Assembly (NCBI GenBank): GCA_003444615.1
Contig: DLUN01000216.1
Span: 1 to 22,070, forward strand
Direction: 5' to 3'
From: Syntrophomonas sp.
Lineage (GTDB): Bacteria > Bacillota > Syntrophomonadia > Syntrophomonadales > Syntrophomonadaceae
Length of the DNA: 22,070 nt
Below are positions 1-7,261 of this stretch, in pieces (the first letter of the stretch is position 1; each line of letters starts with the position of its first letter). Under the pieces are notes generated by a model that did not search any database, was not told where the DNA came from, and saw nothing but the letters and a program-made list of their open reading frames with translations. The translations under genes and the position numbers were made by a program.

Positions 1-402
1 ATACGTGACTTCTACGAAGCCAATAAGGATGCCGCCGGATTTGAAAAAGAATTGGCCAACTTGGGTAGAGCTCTGGATGCTTATACTGAGATCCAAATGG
101 CTATCGGAGGATACTTTGGTAACAAACAGTATGGTATGATGCCCTTGTATTCACGGCGCATACTGACTGCTACCTCTCAGCTTTTTGCCGGATACTGCAT
201 TTTGGACCAGGCATTGCTGGCGGCAAAGAGAGCCCAGGAAGTTGGAGAAGACCATTATGATTATCCATTCTACAGCGGTAAAGTAGCTGCTGCCCGCTAT
301 TATCTGCGTAATGTAGTACCTAATGTATGGGCAACAGCAGAAATTGTCAAAGATGGAGACTCCTCAGCTCTGGATATAGATCTCCGGGCCTTTGACTATT
401 AA
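1..402 (+). CDS. Acyl-CoA dehydrogenase, C-terminal fragment (5' end outside window)
   Basis: The open frame enters from the left edge and ends at a TAA, giving the last 133 residues. It is all-helical and resembles the extra C-terminal domain found on the long (about 600-residue) acyl-CoA dehydrogenases, the acetyl-CoA dehydrogenase-like C-terminal domain. The recognisable part is the final helix bundle with GKVAAARYYLRNVVPNVWA. The FAD-binding core and catalytic glutamate lie upstream of the window, so substrate chain length cannot be judged. The family oxidises acyl-CoA to enoyl-CoA in the cytoplasm, usually passing electrons to EtfAB, and would fit a beta-oxidising syntroph. An in-frame TTG at position 52 is internal, not a start. 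A strong terminator follows directly, so this is the last gene of its transcript. Confidence 0.8.
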   Translation: MRDFYEANKDAAGFEKELANLGRALDAYTEIQMAIGGYFGNKQYGMMPLYSRRILTATSQLFAGYCILDQALLAAKRAQEVGEDHYDYPFYSGKVAAARYYLRNVVPNVWATAEIVKDGDSSALDIDLRAFDY

Positions 403-426
403 AGCCCACTTAAATTCTAATTATAG

Positions 427-453
427 GAGGCTGCCACCGGCAGCCTCTTTTTT
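427..453 (+). terminator. Rho-independent terminator after the acyl-CoA dehydrogenase gene
   Basis: A perfect 9-bp stem GAGGCTGCC/GGCAGCCTC with a 3-nt loop is followed by six T residues. It lies 24 bases after the stop codon. Confidence 0.95.
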
Positions 454-462
454 AGGTAACAA

Positions 463-491
463 TTGTAAAAATGACCGCACTGCTTTATACT
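463..491 (+). promoter_or_regulatory. Sigma-A-like promoter for the DUF4870-like gene
   Basis: TTGTAA at 463-468 and TATACT at 486-491 are separated by exactly 17 bases. The pair sits between the upstream terminator and the ribosome-binding site at 507-514. Confidence 0.6.
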
Positions 492-523
492 TCTCTCATA
501 GACCACAGGAAGGATTGATGATA

Positions 524-904
524 ATGAATGATAGTCAATCAGCTCGCAACTGGGCTATGGGTTGTCATCTAGCTGCTCTGACCTTTTATGTGGGTATCCC
601 TTTCGGCAATGTATTAGGACCGCTGTTGGTGTGGCTTTTTAAAAAGGATGAATACCCACTGGTAGATGAACAGGGCAAAGAATCTCTTAATTTTCAAATT
701 TCTTTATTAGTTTACAGTATCGTTGCTATTATAGTGGCTGTTGCCTGTGCGGTAACGGTTATCCTGGTTCCAGTTGCTCTTTTGTTGGGTATTTTGCTGG
801 TTGTGATATTTATCGTGAATTTGGTGCTCATTATTGTGGCTGCCATTAAAACCAGCAACGGTGAAAACTTTTCCTACCCCTTAAGTATTAAGTTCATAAA
901 ATAA
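524..904 (+). CDS. DUF4870-like small integral membrane protein
   Basis: This encodes a 126-residue protein. The N-terminal part has the pattern seen in DUF4870 (Tic20-like) proteins: an ARNWAMGCHLAALT helix, a central GPLLVWLFKKDEYPLVDEQG loop, then FQISLLVYSIVAII. Very hydrophobic helices follow to the C-terminus; I count about three to four membrane segments. The family's function is unknown. The open frame extends back to 392, but that extension runs through the preceding terminator. AGGAAGGA at 507-514 fits the ATG at 524 (9-base spacing) better than the ATG at 518 (3 bases). The gene has its own promoter and appears to be monocistronic. Confidence 0.8.
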   Translation: MNDSQSARNWAMGCHLAALTFYVGIPFGNVLGPLLVWLFKKDEYPLVDEQGKESLNFQISLLVYSIVAIIVAVACAVTVILVPVALLLGILLVVIFIVNLVLIIVAAIKTSNGENFSYPLSIKFIK

Positions 905-1196
905 TTGAGCAAGATTTCCTACCCCATATTCCCTGATTATAAAAAAAGCCGTCCTATTATGGACGGCTGCTCATATATTGTGTGGTAAGAGGAGGCACAC
1001 ATGAGCTGAGTGAAAGGGAAAGTAATCAGGCTGACTATCAAGTTAATTGTAAACCTCACAATAATTATGAGTTATGCTCGTCATTACTATCATCTAACAA
1101 AGACTTGTGAAGCATCCAATCCCGTTGTGGTGAGGGTTTATCCTTGATCCGTCTACCTGATAATAACTTATGAAGTGGGGAAGGAAAGTGTGACTA
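905..1196 (+). other. Leader/intergenic region upstream of the MerR-type gene
   Basis: Beyond the hairpin at 941-968, this stretch contains a good Shine-Dalgarno-like GAGGAGG near 990 followed by ATG-AGC-TGA, a two-codon frame. It also has an imperfect inverted repeat (AAACCTCAC at 1051-1059 against GTGAGGGTTT near 1130-1139). No convincing gene was found. It could be a long structured leader or hold a small RNA, but the pairing alone does not establish either. Confidence 0.25.
941..968. terminator. Hairpin with an A-tract on its left side, terminator-like when read on the minus strand
   Basis: AGCCGTCC (947-954) pairs perfectly with GGACGGCT (961-968) around a 6-nt loop. The plus strand has no T-run after it, but seven A residues (941-947) precede it, so on the minus strand the hairpin is followed by U residues. 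It may act on both strands after the DUF4870-like gene. No minus-strand gene lies directly upstream of it in that reading direction. Confidence 0.5.
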
Positions 1197-1703
1197 GTGA
1201 AGGAACGTTTTTATAAAATAGGTGAAGTATCTGAACTCTTGAATATAGAGCAGCATACCCTGCGTTACCTGGAAAATAGTCTAAAAATTAAAATTAGACG
1301 TGATGAGCGGGGTGATAGGCTCTATACTGATTCGGACATCGACACCTTACGATTAGTTCTCAAGTTAAAAGAAAAAGGCCTTAATACAACTGCTATCCGG
1401 CTGGCTTTAGAAAATGTGGAGGAAGAGCCTCCCCCGCCCGTTCCGGAAACAGTGCCTAAAGGCCCTTTAGTTAACTTTGAATTTGTGGAAGCGGTATCCC
1501 TGGTACGTCAGGTATCAGAACAAAATGAAGAGATTATCCGCCAGAACAAATTACTGGAGGAGAGACTAAGACTGTTAGAAGAAAAGCTGGATCGCTACAG
1601 CCGGGAAAGAGATGCAACCTTAAATGAATTGATACAACTGCTTAAAACAGAAGGAGCCGAAAGCAAAAGCAAATCCTGGCTATCCCGGCTGCGCGGCAAA
1701 TAG
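1197..1703 (+). CDS. MerR-family DNA-binding protein with C-terminal coiled coil
   Basis: This encodes a 168-residue protein. Residues 1-70 form a MerR-type winged helix: FYKIGEVSELLNIEQHTLRYLE, then the wing with RLYTDSDIDTL. A proline-rich linker (PPPPVPETVPK, about 78-88) leads to a strongly charged heptad region (about 100-155), which should be a coiled coil for dimerisation. The end is basic (KSKSWLSRLRGK). There is no cysteine cluster or effector-binding domain as in metal or drug sensors. The layout is closer to RacA-like or plasmid-type MerR/coiled-coil DNA-binding proteins than to classical MerR activators. The start is GTG with GGGGAAGGAAAG just upstream. The gene is convergent with the next one, with only two bases between the stop codons and no terminator. 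Confidence 0.75.
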   Translation: MKERFYKIGEVSELLNIEQHTLRYLENSLKIKIRRDERGDRLYTDSDIDTLRLVLKLKEKGLNTTAIRLALENVEEEPPPPVPETVPKGPLVNFEFVEAVSLVRQVSEQNEEIIRQNKLLEERLRLLEEKLDRYSRERDATLNELIQLLKTEGAESKSKSWLSRLRGK

Positions 1704-1705
1704 CT

Positions 1706-2515
1706 TTAATCCTTTTCATTCAGCAAGCAGGGACTCTGACACTGGGAACATTTCTTGCGCTTTACTTTTAACGGGGGCTTTCTGTTGGCTTGGCGAGCCA
1801 GATTTATCACCCGTTCAGCAGTTTCCTCATCTGAACAGTCCACTGCTAGGACAATAGCTCCTTCCATTCCCCCTACTCCTCCGGCTGCTACGGGCACAGC
1901 ATCAGCATCGAACAGAATCTTCATGCTTTCCACTTCGGTGACAATATTAGCTCCGGTTACCACCATATAGCCCAGATTGAGACCCAGCCGGTGAGAGACT
2001 CTATAGTGGCCCAGCCTGGATTCGCCAGCCAGACAAGATGGGATCAGCTTTTCTAATCCTACCGGAACTATCATCTCGATGCCCCGGGCTTTGATAGTTC
2101 CTATAGCCTGACCGATGGTGCCTCCCTGAGCATCCCCTAATAAAATAGCGGCATTTCCATTGGGATCAATGGCATTGGCTCCCTTGATAAATATATCTCC
2201 GGGCTCAAAACGCTGCAGAAAATCAAGCCAGGGTTCATTTACCAGCTGGCCCTTTTCGATACACCATGCTCCCTTACGCTGGCTGGGTTCAGTGGCGCAG
2301 GCGGAGCGTTGGGTTATGGCACCTGCCACGTGGGGTTCATAGGATTCAAAACTGGTTTGCAGCAATTCTTCAGCTACCAATAAGTTGGTAGTACCGCTGC
2401 CGATGATTATTTTACCCTTGGCAAAAGCTTCTCTAACCTGAGGGAGGAGGGCTACCGCCTGGGCTATTATTTGTTTGGAGGCTGCTGGGTGCAGTGCAAA
2501 AGTAACTTGAGGCAT
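1706..2515 (-). CDS. NagB/LUD-fold-like protein with a C-terminal cysteine motif, function unknown
   Basis: This encodes about 269 residues. The N-terminal part has GKIIIGSGTTNLLVAEELL, like the phosphate-binding loop of RpiA/NagB/CoA-transferase-fold proteins. The middle, GDIFIKGANAIDPNGNAAIL followed by IVPVGLEKLI, resembles LUD-domain proteins (GANAI...DG...VVVVG.NK). A glycine-rich GGVGGMEGAIVLAV segment follows. The basic tail carries C-x2-C-x3-C (KCSQCQSPC), which could bind metal. The family shape suggests a sugar-phosphate or CoA-ester ligand, but I recognise no specific function. Two ATGs are possible. AAAGGAG lies 7 bases before the second (2515) but almost touches the first (2521), so I chose 2515. 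It stands alone on the minus strand. Confidence 0.6.
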   Translation of the reverse strand: MPQVTFALHPAASKQIIAQAVALLPQVREAFAKGKIIIGSGTTNLLVAEELLQTSFESYEPHVAGAITQRSACATEPSQRKGAWCIEKGQLVNEPWLDFLQRFEPGDIFIKGANAIDPNGNAAILLGDAQGGTIGQAIGTIKARGIEMIVPVGLEKLIPSCLAGESRLGHYRVSHRLGLNLGYMVVTGANIVTEVESMKILFDADAVPVAAGGVGGMEGAIVLAVDCSDEETAERVINLARQANRKPPLKVKRKKCSQCQSPCLLNEKD

Positions 2516-2640
2516 GTTCATTCTCCTTTCTTTAATCTACGCTGTGAAATTGATAAGGACACGTCATTACTGTGAGAATGCCTCTTACAGTTGTCCTACT
2601 GGCTATGATTGATTTTCATTTATCGTGGCCTGTTCCACAG

Positions 2641-2932
2641 GTGATAATTGCGAGCCCCGCAGAGACGTGGCAATCTCTGTGTCGACGCTAACCACGGCTT
2701 TGCAGGAGTGTTAGCCGGCTCGCTCCAAGACTCCTCGCCTGCAACACATCGGCTTACTTCGGTGCGAAGCGGACCGCTCAGAATTCGGCATCTATGCACT
2801 CAGTCCTCGCTGCTCGAAACCTCCTGTTTCTCGCTCCAATTCGCAGCCCTCGGTCTTGCCGTGAGTTGCAACGGCTCGTCGTACGTCACTCGCCCGGCTA
2901 ATACTCCTGCTTAAGCCGACCAGCAATGACAC
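2641..2932. repeat. Palindromic dispersed-type intergenic repeat
   Basis: The gap at 2516-2947 holds a GC-rich element unlike its neighbours. Its ends match a class of palindromic intergenic repeat I recall from many anaerobe genomes (CATTGCGAG...GCAATCTC and CAATGACA). The left end has ATTGCGAG...GGCAATCTC and the right end has AGCAATGACAC. Inside are imperfect inverted arms at 2679-2718 and 2894-2932, including GCAGGAGTRTTAGCCGG on both sides. A weak hairpin CAGAGA/TCTCTG lies at 2660-2679. An open frame at 2648-2914 exists only because the element is GC-rich. It lacks a ribosome-binding site and has low-complexity, non-protein-like content. No transposase is encoded. Confidence 0.6.
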
Positions 2933-2947
2933 ATCTAGTATCGGTTT

Positions 2948-4213
2948 TCATTGCAACAATTGCAAAAGAGCCAGGAGTCGCAAGCGGGTTAGTTCTAACT
3001 GTTCTTCTAAGCTATAGTCTCCCGGTTTATCCATTAAGGTTTGCAGATCATCTTTAAGCCGGGGCTCTAGAAATGGTATCTTCAGCAGGCGCTGCCCGGT
3101 TTGGCGATAATCATGGCTTATATCTGGTAATTCCGGCTTGTCCTTACTATGCTGTCCAACCAGATCCGATTCTATAATAAAGGTCTGGGTATTGAAATAC
3201 ACCCCTAGTGGATCAGGAGTATGGGACCTGCTCGCCTTAAACTCCCAAATTAGCTGGGGCTCTGTACCGGCATCGTTTTCACAATTGTAAACGGAAAACC
3301 TTCTTTCCAATAAACGGTAATGAACGGTGTTGTGTTCAGAGGCCAAGTTATAGTTTGAATCAGCGGTTAACATAGTCAGTAAGGAGCGGCTGTTCAGGTC
3401 TAAAGGCAGATTGCCGGTGTCGAAGGGTAAACTGACCAACTGATGATGGTTAGCTTTATTAGAATCCAAGGATTCTAAAAGGAATTCAAAGGGATAAATA
3501 AACCTTAGACGGGGGAGGTTTTTCATTTGGCCCCCAATAGCTAGTCCTCGGGCTAAATGAAACTCAGCTTTTTCAGGAATCACCAGTTTTGTATCAGCAA
3601 AATGACTTTGTACTACAGGAATAGCCTGGTCCAGCACAGGTGGCGAACCCAGCAAGATGACCGCATCCAGTATCCATTGGCCCGCCTCGTAAAACCCTAG
3701 CTGGGCAGCGTGGGTTTTTAATGTGTTATCTATGAAGTTTTCCAGAGTGTGGGGCTGGGTTTTATCATATCTGGCAGGCAATTGGGATTCCAGACAGATC
3801 TCCTTCGCCATAGAAGAAACGGTCAGCAGACCAAAGGATGCCCAGTTATTTTCTAAATATATAATAAGGACATCACCGGAAACAGAAGAGGTGGAGTCAC
3901 TGCCCCATAAAGCGGCCATTGGCCCTGGTACCTGGTAACAGACTGGGCAGTTGAAGGCTTTTTGAACAGCGCGAAAAATTTGCTGGCGCCGCGTCATATC
4001 CCAATAATGAGGGCAGGAAACCACGGCTGCTTCCAAAGGACCAGTAATAGACTGTGAGTACCAATCGGCCAGATGGGTCACCAGCCTCTCTTCCTCACCG
4101 TCTTTATCTCTAGGGTTAGATTGCAGCTGTGGTATGAGATGATATTGCCATTCTCCATTTTGGCAGTAAGCGATTTTGATTGCCTCATGACTAAAATCAA
4201 TGCCCACCTGCAT
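2948..4213 (-). CDS. Shortened Hsp70/DnaK-like protein with degraded nucleotide-binding motifs
   Basis: This encodes 421 residues. Several Hsp70 landmarks occur in order: phosphate-1 GIDFSHEAIKIAY (4-16); AVVSCPHYWDMTRRQQIFRA (about 63-82), matching Hsp70 AVITVPAYFNDxQRQ; VPGPMAALWG (about 95-104) at the NEPTAAALAYG site; phosphate-2 VLIIYLENNW (115-124); adenosine motif VILLGSPPVLDQAIPVV (185-201); and ARGLAIGG (221-228). The rest resembles a substrate-binding beta domain. The spans between motifs are much shorter than in DnaK, so subdomains IB and IIB seem reduced. The TT of phosphate-1, the DLGGGT of phosphate-2 and the second G of the adenosine motif are missing, so ATP hydrolysis is doubtful. 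The chosen start overlaps the previous stop as TAATG; an ATG 15 bases upstream lacks a ribosome-binding site. Confidence 0.7.
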   Translation of the reverse strand: MQVGIDFSHEAIKIAYCQNGEWQYHLIPQLQSNPRDKDGEEERLVTHLADWYSQSITGPLEAAVVSCPHYWDMTRRQQIFRAVQKAFNCPVCYQVPGPMAALWGSDSTSSVSGDVLIIYLENNWASFGLLTVSSMAKEICLESQLPARYDKTQPHTLENFIDNTLKTHAAQLGFYEAGQWILDAVILLGSPPVLDQAIPVVQSHFADTKLVIPEKAEFHLARGLAIGGQMKNLPRLRFIYPFEFLLESLDSNKANHHQLVSLPFDTGNLPLDLNSRSLLTMLTADSNYNLASEHNTVHYRLLERRFSVYNCENDAGTEPQLIWEFKASRSHTPDPLGVYFNTQTFIIESDLVGQHSKDKPELPDISHDYRQTGQRLLKIPFLEPRLKDDLQTLMDKPGDYSLEEQLELTRLRLLALLQLLQ

Positions 4214-5799
4214 TATTGATCTCTCCATCCTATTGTTAAAGGAGGCATCTCTACTTCTACATAATTGTCCACTCGTATTATAAACAGGTCTCCCTCTTCA
4301 TGTAGAATAACGGGCTGCTCATAATCTCCCGGATGAATATCCACCTTGTGTTCTTCCAACAAGCTAACGTATTCTGCCGGGAAAGGCTGCCCCTTTTCTA
4401 AATATATTCGCTCTGTTCGTACCCCATGGTTTTTCCAAAAACGACTGATATTGCGTGGAGCTAGGAGGCGCTCCAGGTCAACCTTAATGTTTACCAGTAG
4501 ATCTATGTAAGATTGAATCATCTGGTACACTTGAAGATACTGCTCTAGAATTTGACCAGAATAAAGCTGTTTATGAGCCAGCAATTCTGACTGAGCTTTA
4601 AGGAAGGAAAGTTCCAGTATAACTCGTTCCAGGTACAAAGCCAAAGAAGGCAGTCGCAGTGCCGGCGATTCCTTGAAAGGTTCCAGTCGGACCAGAGCTG
4701 ACTTGACCACCTCGCTGGTGCGATCTAAAAAATAGGTAGCATCTGCTTCCTCGCTGACTGACAAATCATCGACCAACTGCTGGATATCCTGGCTAATGTC
4801 CAGGGTTTCTTTATGCAAGCGATCAATTTGCACATGGGGATGCCCCTTTATATAGTGAGCACTGTGCAGTAATTCAGTGCCATGCCTGCTGGCAAAGCGC
4901 ACTCCCCGGTCCAAGACCAGATTCAGACGCTCTATCCAAGCTTCAAACTGTCGAGCCACCTCTTGAACCTGGTGCATGTTATTGCCATCAATACCAGCTT
5001 CCATTAGCGAGGTATACATAAGGTATTGGCGCTTGAACCTGCCTTCGTAAAAAGAACGCAAAGACTGGGGAACCTGCCGGGTCAAAACTTTCTCGCTCGC
5101 GTTCACCATACTAAAAACCGCATCCCGGATTGCCGCTGGAGTTCCAGGGTTTTCTGACAGAGCTCGCAATATATTACGACTGTGGCGCAGGTGAGATAGA
5201 ATATGATTCAACCCCTGGGAGACTGAAGGTTGACTTAGGTCTAAGGCGACAACTTGCTCCAAAAAGACGATGTGATCAGGATAGTCCCGGGACAGGCGCA
5301 GCAATTCTTCATCCCGCATAAACTCTTGTATGTTTTCTAACATCCCCTGGAAAAGCTGGACCCTATCCAAGAGAGTCTTTAACGGGTAAAGCAGATCCGA
5401 CAAATACTGGTTTCTGTCCCGGGTGATTTCTAGAATTTTCAACTGGCTTTCGTCGCGGGTAGCCGTCAATTGCGCATGAATGGTTTTTACTTGATTGTAC
5501 AAACGGGCATAGCGTTTAATGCTGGCCATAATATCCTTACTCAATGAAGCTTCATCAACGGCCAAATTTAGCAGCCGGGAGATATCATCCTGTAAGGCCT
5601 GACGAAAAACGGGAAAAAAATGATGGCTAAAAGTCCGGTAGTAGAAACTATTGACGGCCAGTAGATAATGATCATTATCCAGTTGAGCCAGGGAAGTATC
5701 ACTGGTCATAAATTGTGTCAGGGAGGTATTAAGTTTTTCCAGCAGGTTATTAATCTGGTTATTAATAATATTGGTCAATTGATGTTCAGATACTGTCAT
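4213..5799 (-). CDS. Long helical protein with possible GrpE-like C-terminus, Hsp70-like partner candidate
   Basis: This encodes 528 residues, with no signal peptide or membrane segment. Residues 1 to about 445 are helical and rich in leucine, glutamine and charged residues, with coiled-coil-like stretches such as about 95-180 and 325-430. The last about 75 residues look like a small beta domain: GQPFPAEYV...EEHKVDIHPGDYEQPVIL...NYVEVEMPPLTIG. This is faintly similar to the GrpE head (G.PFDP..HEAV ... GY ... LRPA.V.V). If real, it would make this a nucleotide-exchange or scaffold partner of the downstream Hsp70-like protein. It is far longer than GrpE (about 200 residues). The start ATG overlaps the upstream TGA (ATGA) and its stop overlaps the next start (TAATG), so the genes are translationally coupled. 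I do not recognise a known family with certainty. Confidence 0.55.
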   Translation of the reverse strand: MTVSEHQLTNIINNQINNLLEKLNTSLTQFMTSDTSLAQLDNDHYLLAVNSFYYRTFSHHFFPVFRQALQDDISRLLNLAVDEASLSKDIMASIKRYARLYNQVKTIHAQLTATRDESQLKILEITRDRNQYLSDLLYPLKTLLDRVQLFQGMLENIQEFMRDEELLRLSRDYPDHIVFLEQVVALDLSQPSVSQGLNHILSHLRHSRNILRALSENPGTPAAIRDAVFSMVNASEKVLTRQVPQSLRSFYEGRFKRQYLMYTSLMEAGIDGNNMHQVQEVARQFEAWIERLNLVLDRGVRFASRHGTELLHSAHYIKGHPHVQIDRLHKETLDISQDIQQLVDDLSVSEEADATYFLDRTSEVVKSALVRLEPFKESPALRLPSLALYLERVILELSFLKAQSELLAHKQLYSGQILEQYLQVYQMIQSYIDLLVNIKVDLERLLAPRNISRFWKNHGVRTERIYLEKGQPFPAEYVSLLEEHKVDIHPGDYEQPVILHEEGDLFIIRVDNYVEVEMPPLTIGWRDQ

Positions 5800-7256
5800 T
5801 CCAGAACCCCCAATAAAAACCCAAATAAAGCCTGGCCCCGTATAGGCTCCAGACCGCCTCGATACAGATCGGGCCGTTTCTGCAAGTCAGTGAGCAAACT
5901 GGCAGGCTTACCAGGAGCAGACCAACTTAAAATGCGCTCAGCTTCCTGACGTAAATGAACACCTGATTGATGAGTCAGGTCCTCCAGTATGCGGACACTT
6001 AGAAAGCGTGGGGAAGGCACCCATTCCCACATACTTATATAATAACTGAGCAGCTGTTCCCGCTCCTGTTTGTCCATAAAAATAAGGGAGTGACGGGCCA
6101 TAATACGGGCCAATTCCATGAAAATAAAGGCATCATGGGGTGATGAGTTAATTAAAGTATGGATGGCTTCCAGTAACCGCGCTCCAGCATCGGGTACTGC
6201 CTCTGGTAATCCTAGTTCTGGCCAGTTGCTTTCCGGATACATTTCCATCAAGGTCTCATAGCGAGAAAGAATTTCCCATGGCAGGTGAGTAACCTGATTT
6301 GGCGATGACAGTATGGCCTCATATAGGTTTAGCATGGCTTGCAGCTGAGGGTCCTTGTCTAAAGCGGGGAAACAGAGTTGATAGAACTGGTCTGTCTGAT
6401 AAGATAGGCGCGGGTCTGAGCCGAGCAATACTTTAGTTCCTACAATTTTACTAATCAGGCGAGTAAGCTTGGTCCCTAGCCGTTCATCCTGCAGTACTTC
6501 CTGTAACCGTTGCTGGTTTTCATAGGCGCGATAAACTTGCCCTATTAATAAAAAGGCATCTTCAATGAGTCCGCACTGGTAAACTTTATCTATAGTGTTC
6601 AGCAAAACGCTTAGACGATCGGTACCCCAAGGCTCACTAAAGTACTGGGGTCTGGTTTGCTCCAATTGCAGCAAAGCCTCTTTAATCAGTTGCCATTTCT
6701 CTGGTTCTGGGGGCAATTCAAAACCATCAAAATCCTTATTGCTTAATAAACCGTAATAGCGCCTTTTCTGCCCGGACACAATTTCTTCTTCACGGGTTTT
6801 TAACAGTGAACGCAGGGATTGGTTAGCCGTTTTGGACAAAAGATAACGGCATTGCTGGAGATTGAGTTGGGATACCAGTTGTTTATAGCCGTTGTGTAAG
6901 CCCGGTTCGTACAGGTGAATCAGGAATTGAAACTTTTTGACGTCTGCGTCATGATTGGCCAACTGGGTAGCCAGGTACGAAAAAAACTCCTCTTTTAACC
7001 ATTCCGGGCTGGATTTCCACCACCGCAGTGCAGCAGCATTGCTCAATACTGCTGATAATTGCATAAAAAAATCATAGGTCCGCCCGCCAAAATACAAAGC
7101 CCGTAGCAAAAAGTCTACATCCTCTTCACTTTGGACAGTTGAAATACTGGTAACCGGCTGCTCACGCAGCTGCTGACGCAATTCAGCTTCCTGGCGCCAG
7201 AATTGGAATAAATCTGGCTGGGATTGGGCTTGGCGAAATGATTGCATTGTATCCAC
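5796..7256 (-). CDS. Helical-repeat-like hypothetical protein of the Hsp70-like cluster
   Basis: This encodes 486 residues, soluble and almost entirely helical by composition, rich in leucine, glutamine and aromatic residues. Segments such as ALLQLEQTRPQYFSE, AFLLIGQVYRAYENQQRLQ and DAFIFMELARIMARHSLIF suggest TPR- or HEAT-like helical hairpins, although no consensus TPR pattern is clear. There is no catalytic motif I can name. The start is GTG with GGGAG 9 bases upstream; an ATG three codons later has poorer spacing. It begins 5 bases after the previous gene's stop and ends in an ATGA overlap with the next gene. It is therefore the second gene of a compact four-gene unit, perhaps a scaffold or adaptor. 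Confidence 0.6.
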   Translation of the reverse strand: MDTMQSFRQAQSQPDLFQFWRQEAELRQQLREQPVTSISTVQSEEDVDFLLRALYFGGRTYDFFMQLSAVLSNAAALRWWKSSPEWLKEEFFSYLATQLANHDADVKKFQFLIHLYEPGLHNGYKQLVSQLNLQQCRYLLSKTANQSLRSLLKTREEEIVSGQKRRYYGLLSNKDFDGFELPPEPEKWQLIKEALLQLEQTRPQYFSEPWGTDRLSVLLNTIDKVYQCGLIEDAFLLIGQVYRAYENQQRLQEVLQDERLGTKLTRLISKIVGTKVLLGSDPRLSYQTDQFYQLCFPALDKDPQLQAMLNLYEAILSSPNQVTHLPWEILSRYETLMEMYPESNWPELGLPEAVPDAGARLLEAIHTLINSSPHDAFIFMELARIMARHSLIFMDKQEREQLLSYYISMWEWVPSPRFLSVRILEDLTHQSGVHLRQEAERILSWSAPGKPASLLTDLQKRPDLYRGGLEPIRGQALFGFLLGVLE

Positions 7257-7261
7257 TTAAA

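Noticed and set aside
392..523. N-terminal extension of the DUF4870-like protein
   Set aside because: It would be encoded across the upstream terminator and promoter and has no ribosome-binding site. The real start is at 524.
1010..1147. A 45-codon frame starting at GTG in the MerR leader
   Set aside because: The only Shine-Dalgarno-like sequence is too far upstream, and the peptide shows no domain or signal features.
2648..2914. An 88-residue protein on the plus strand
   Set aside because: It lies inside the palindromic GC-rich repeat, with no ribosome-binding site and no protein-like pattern.
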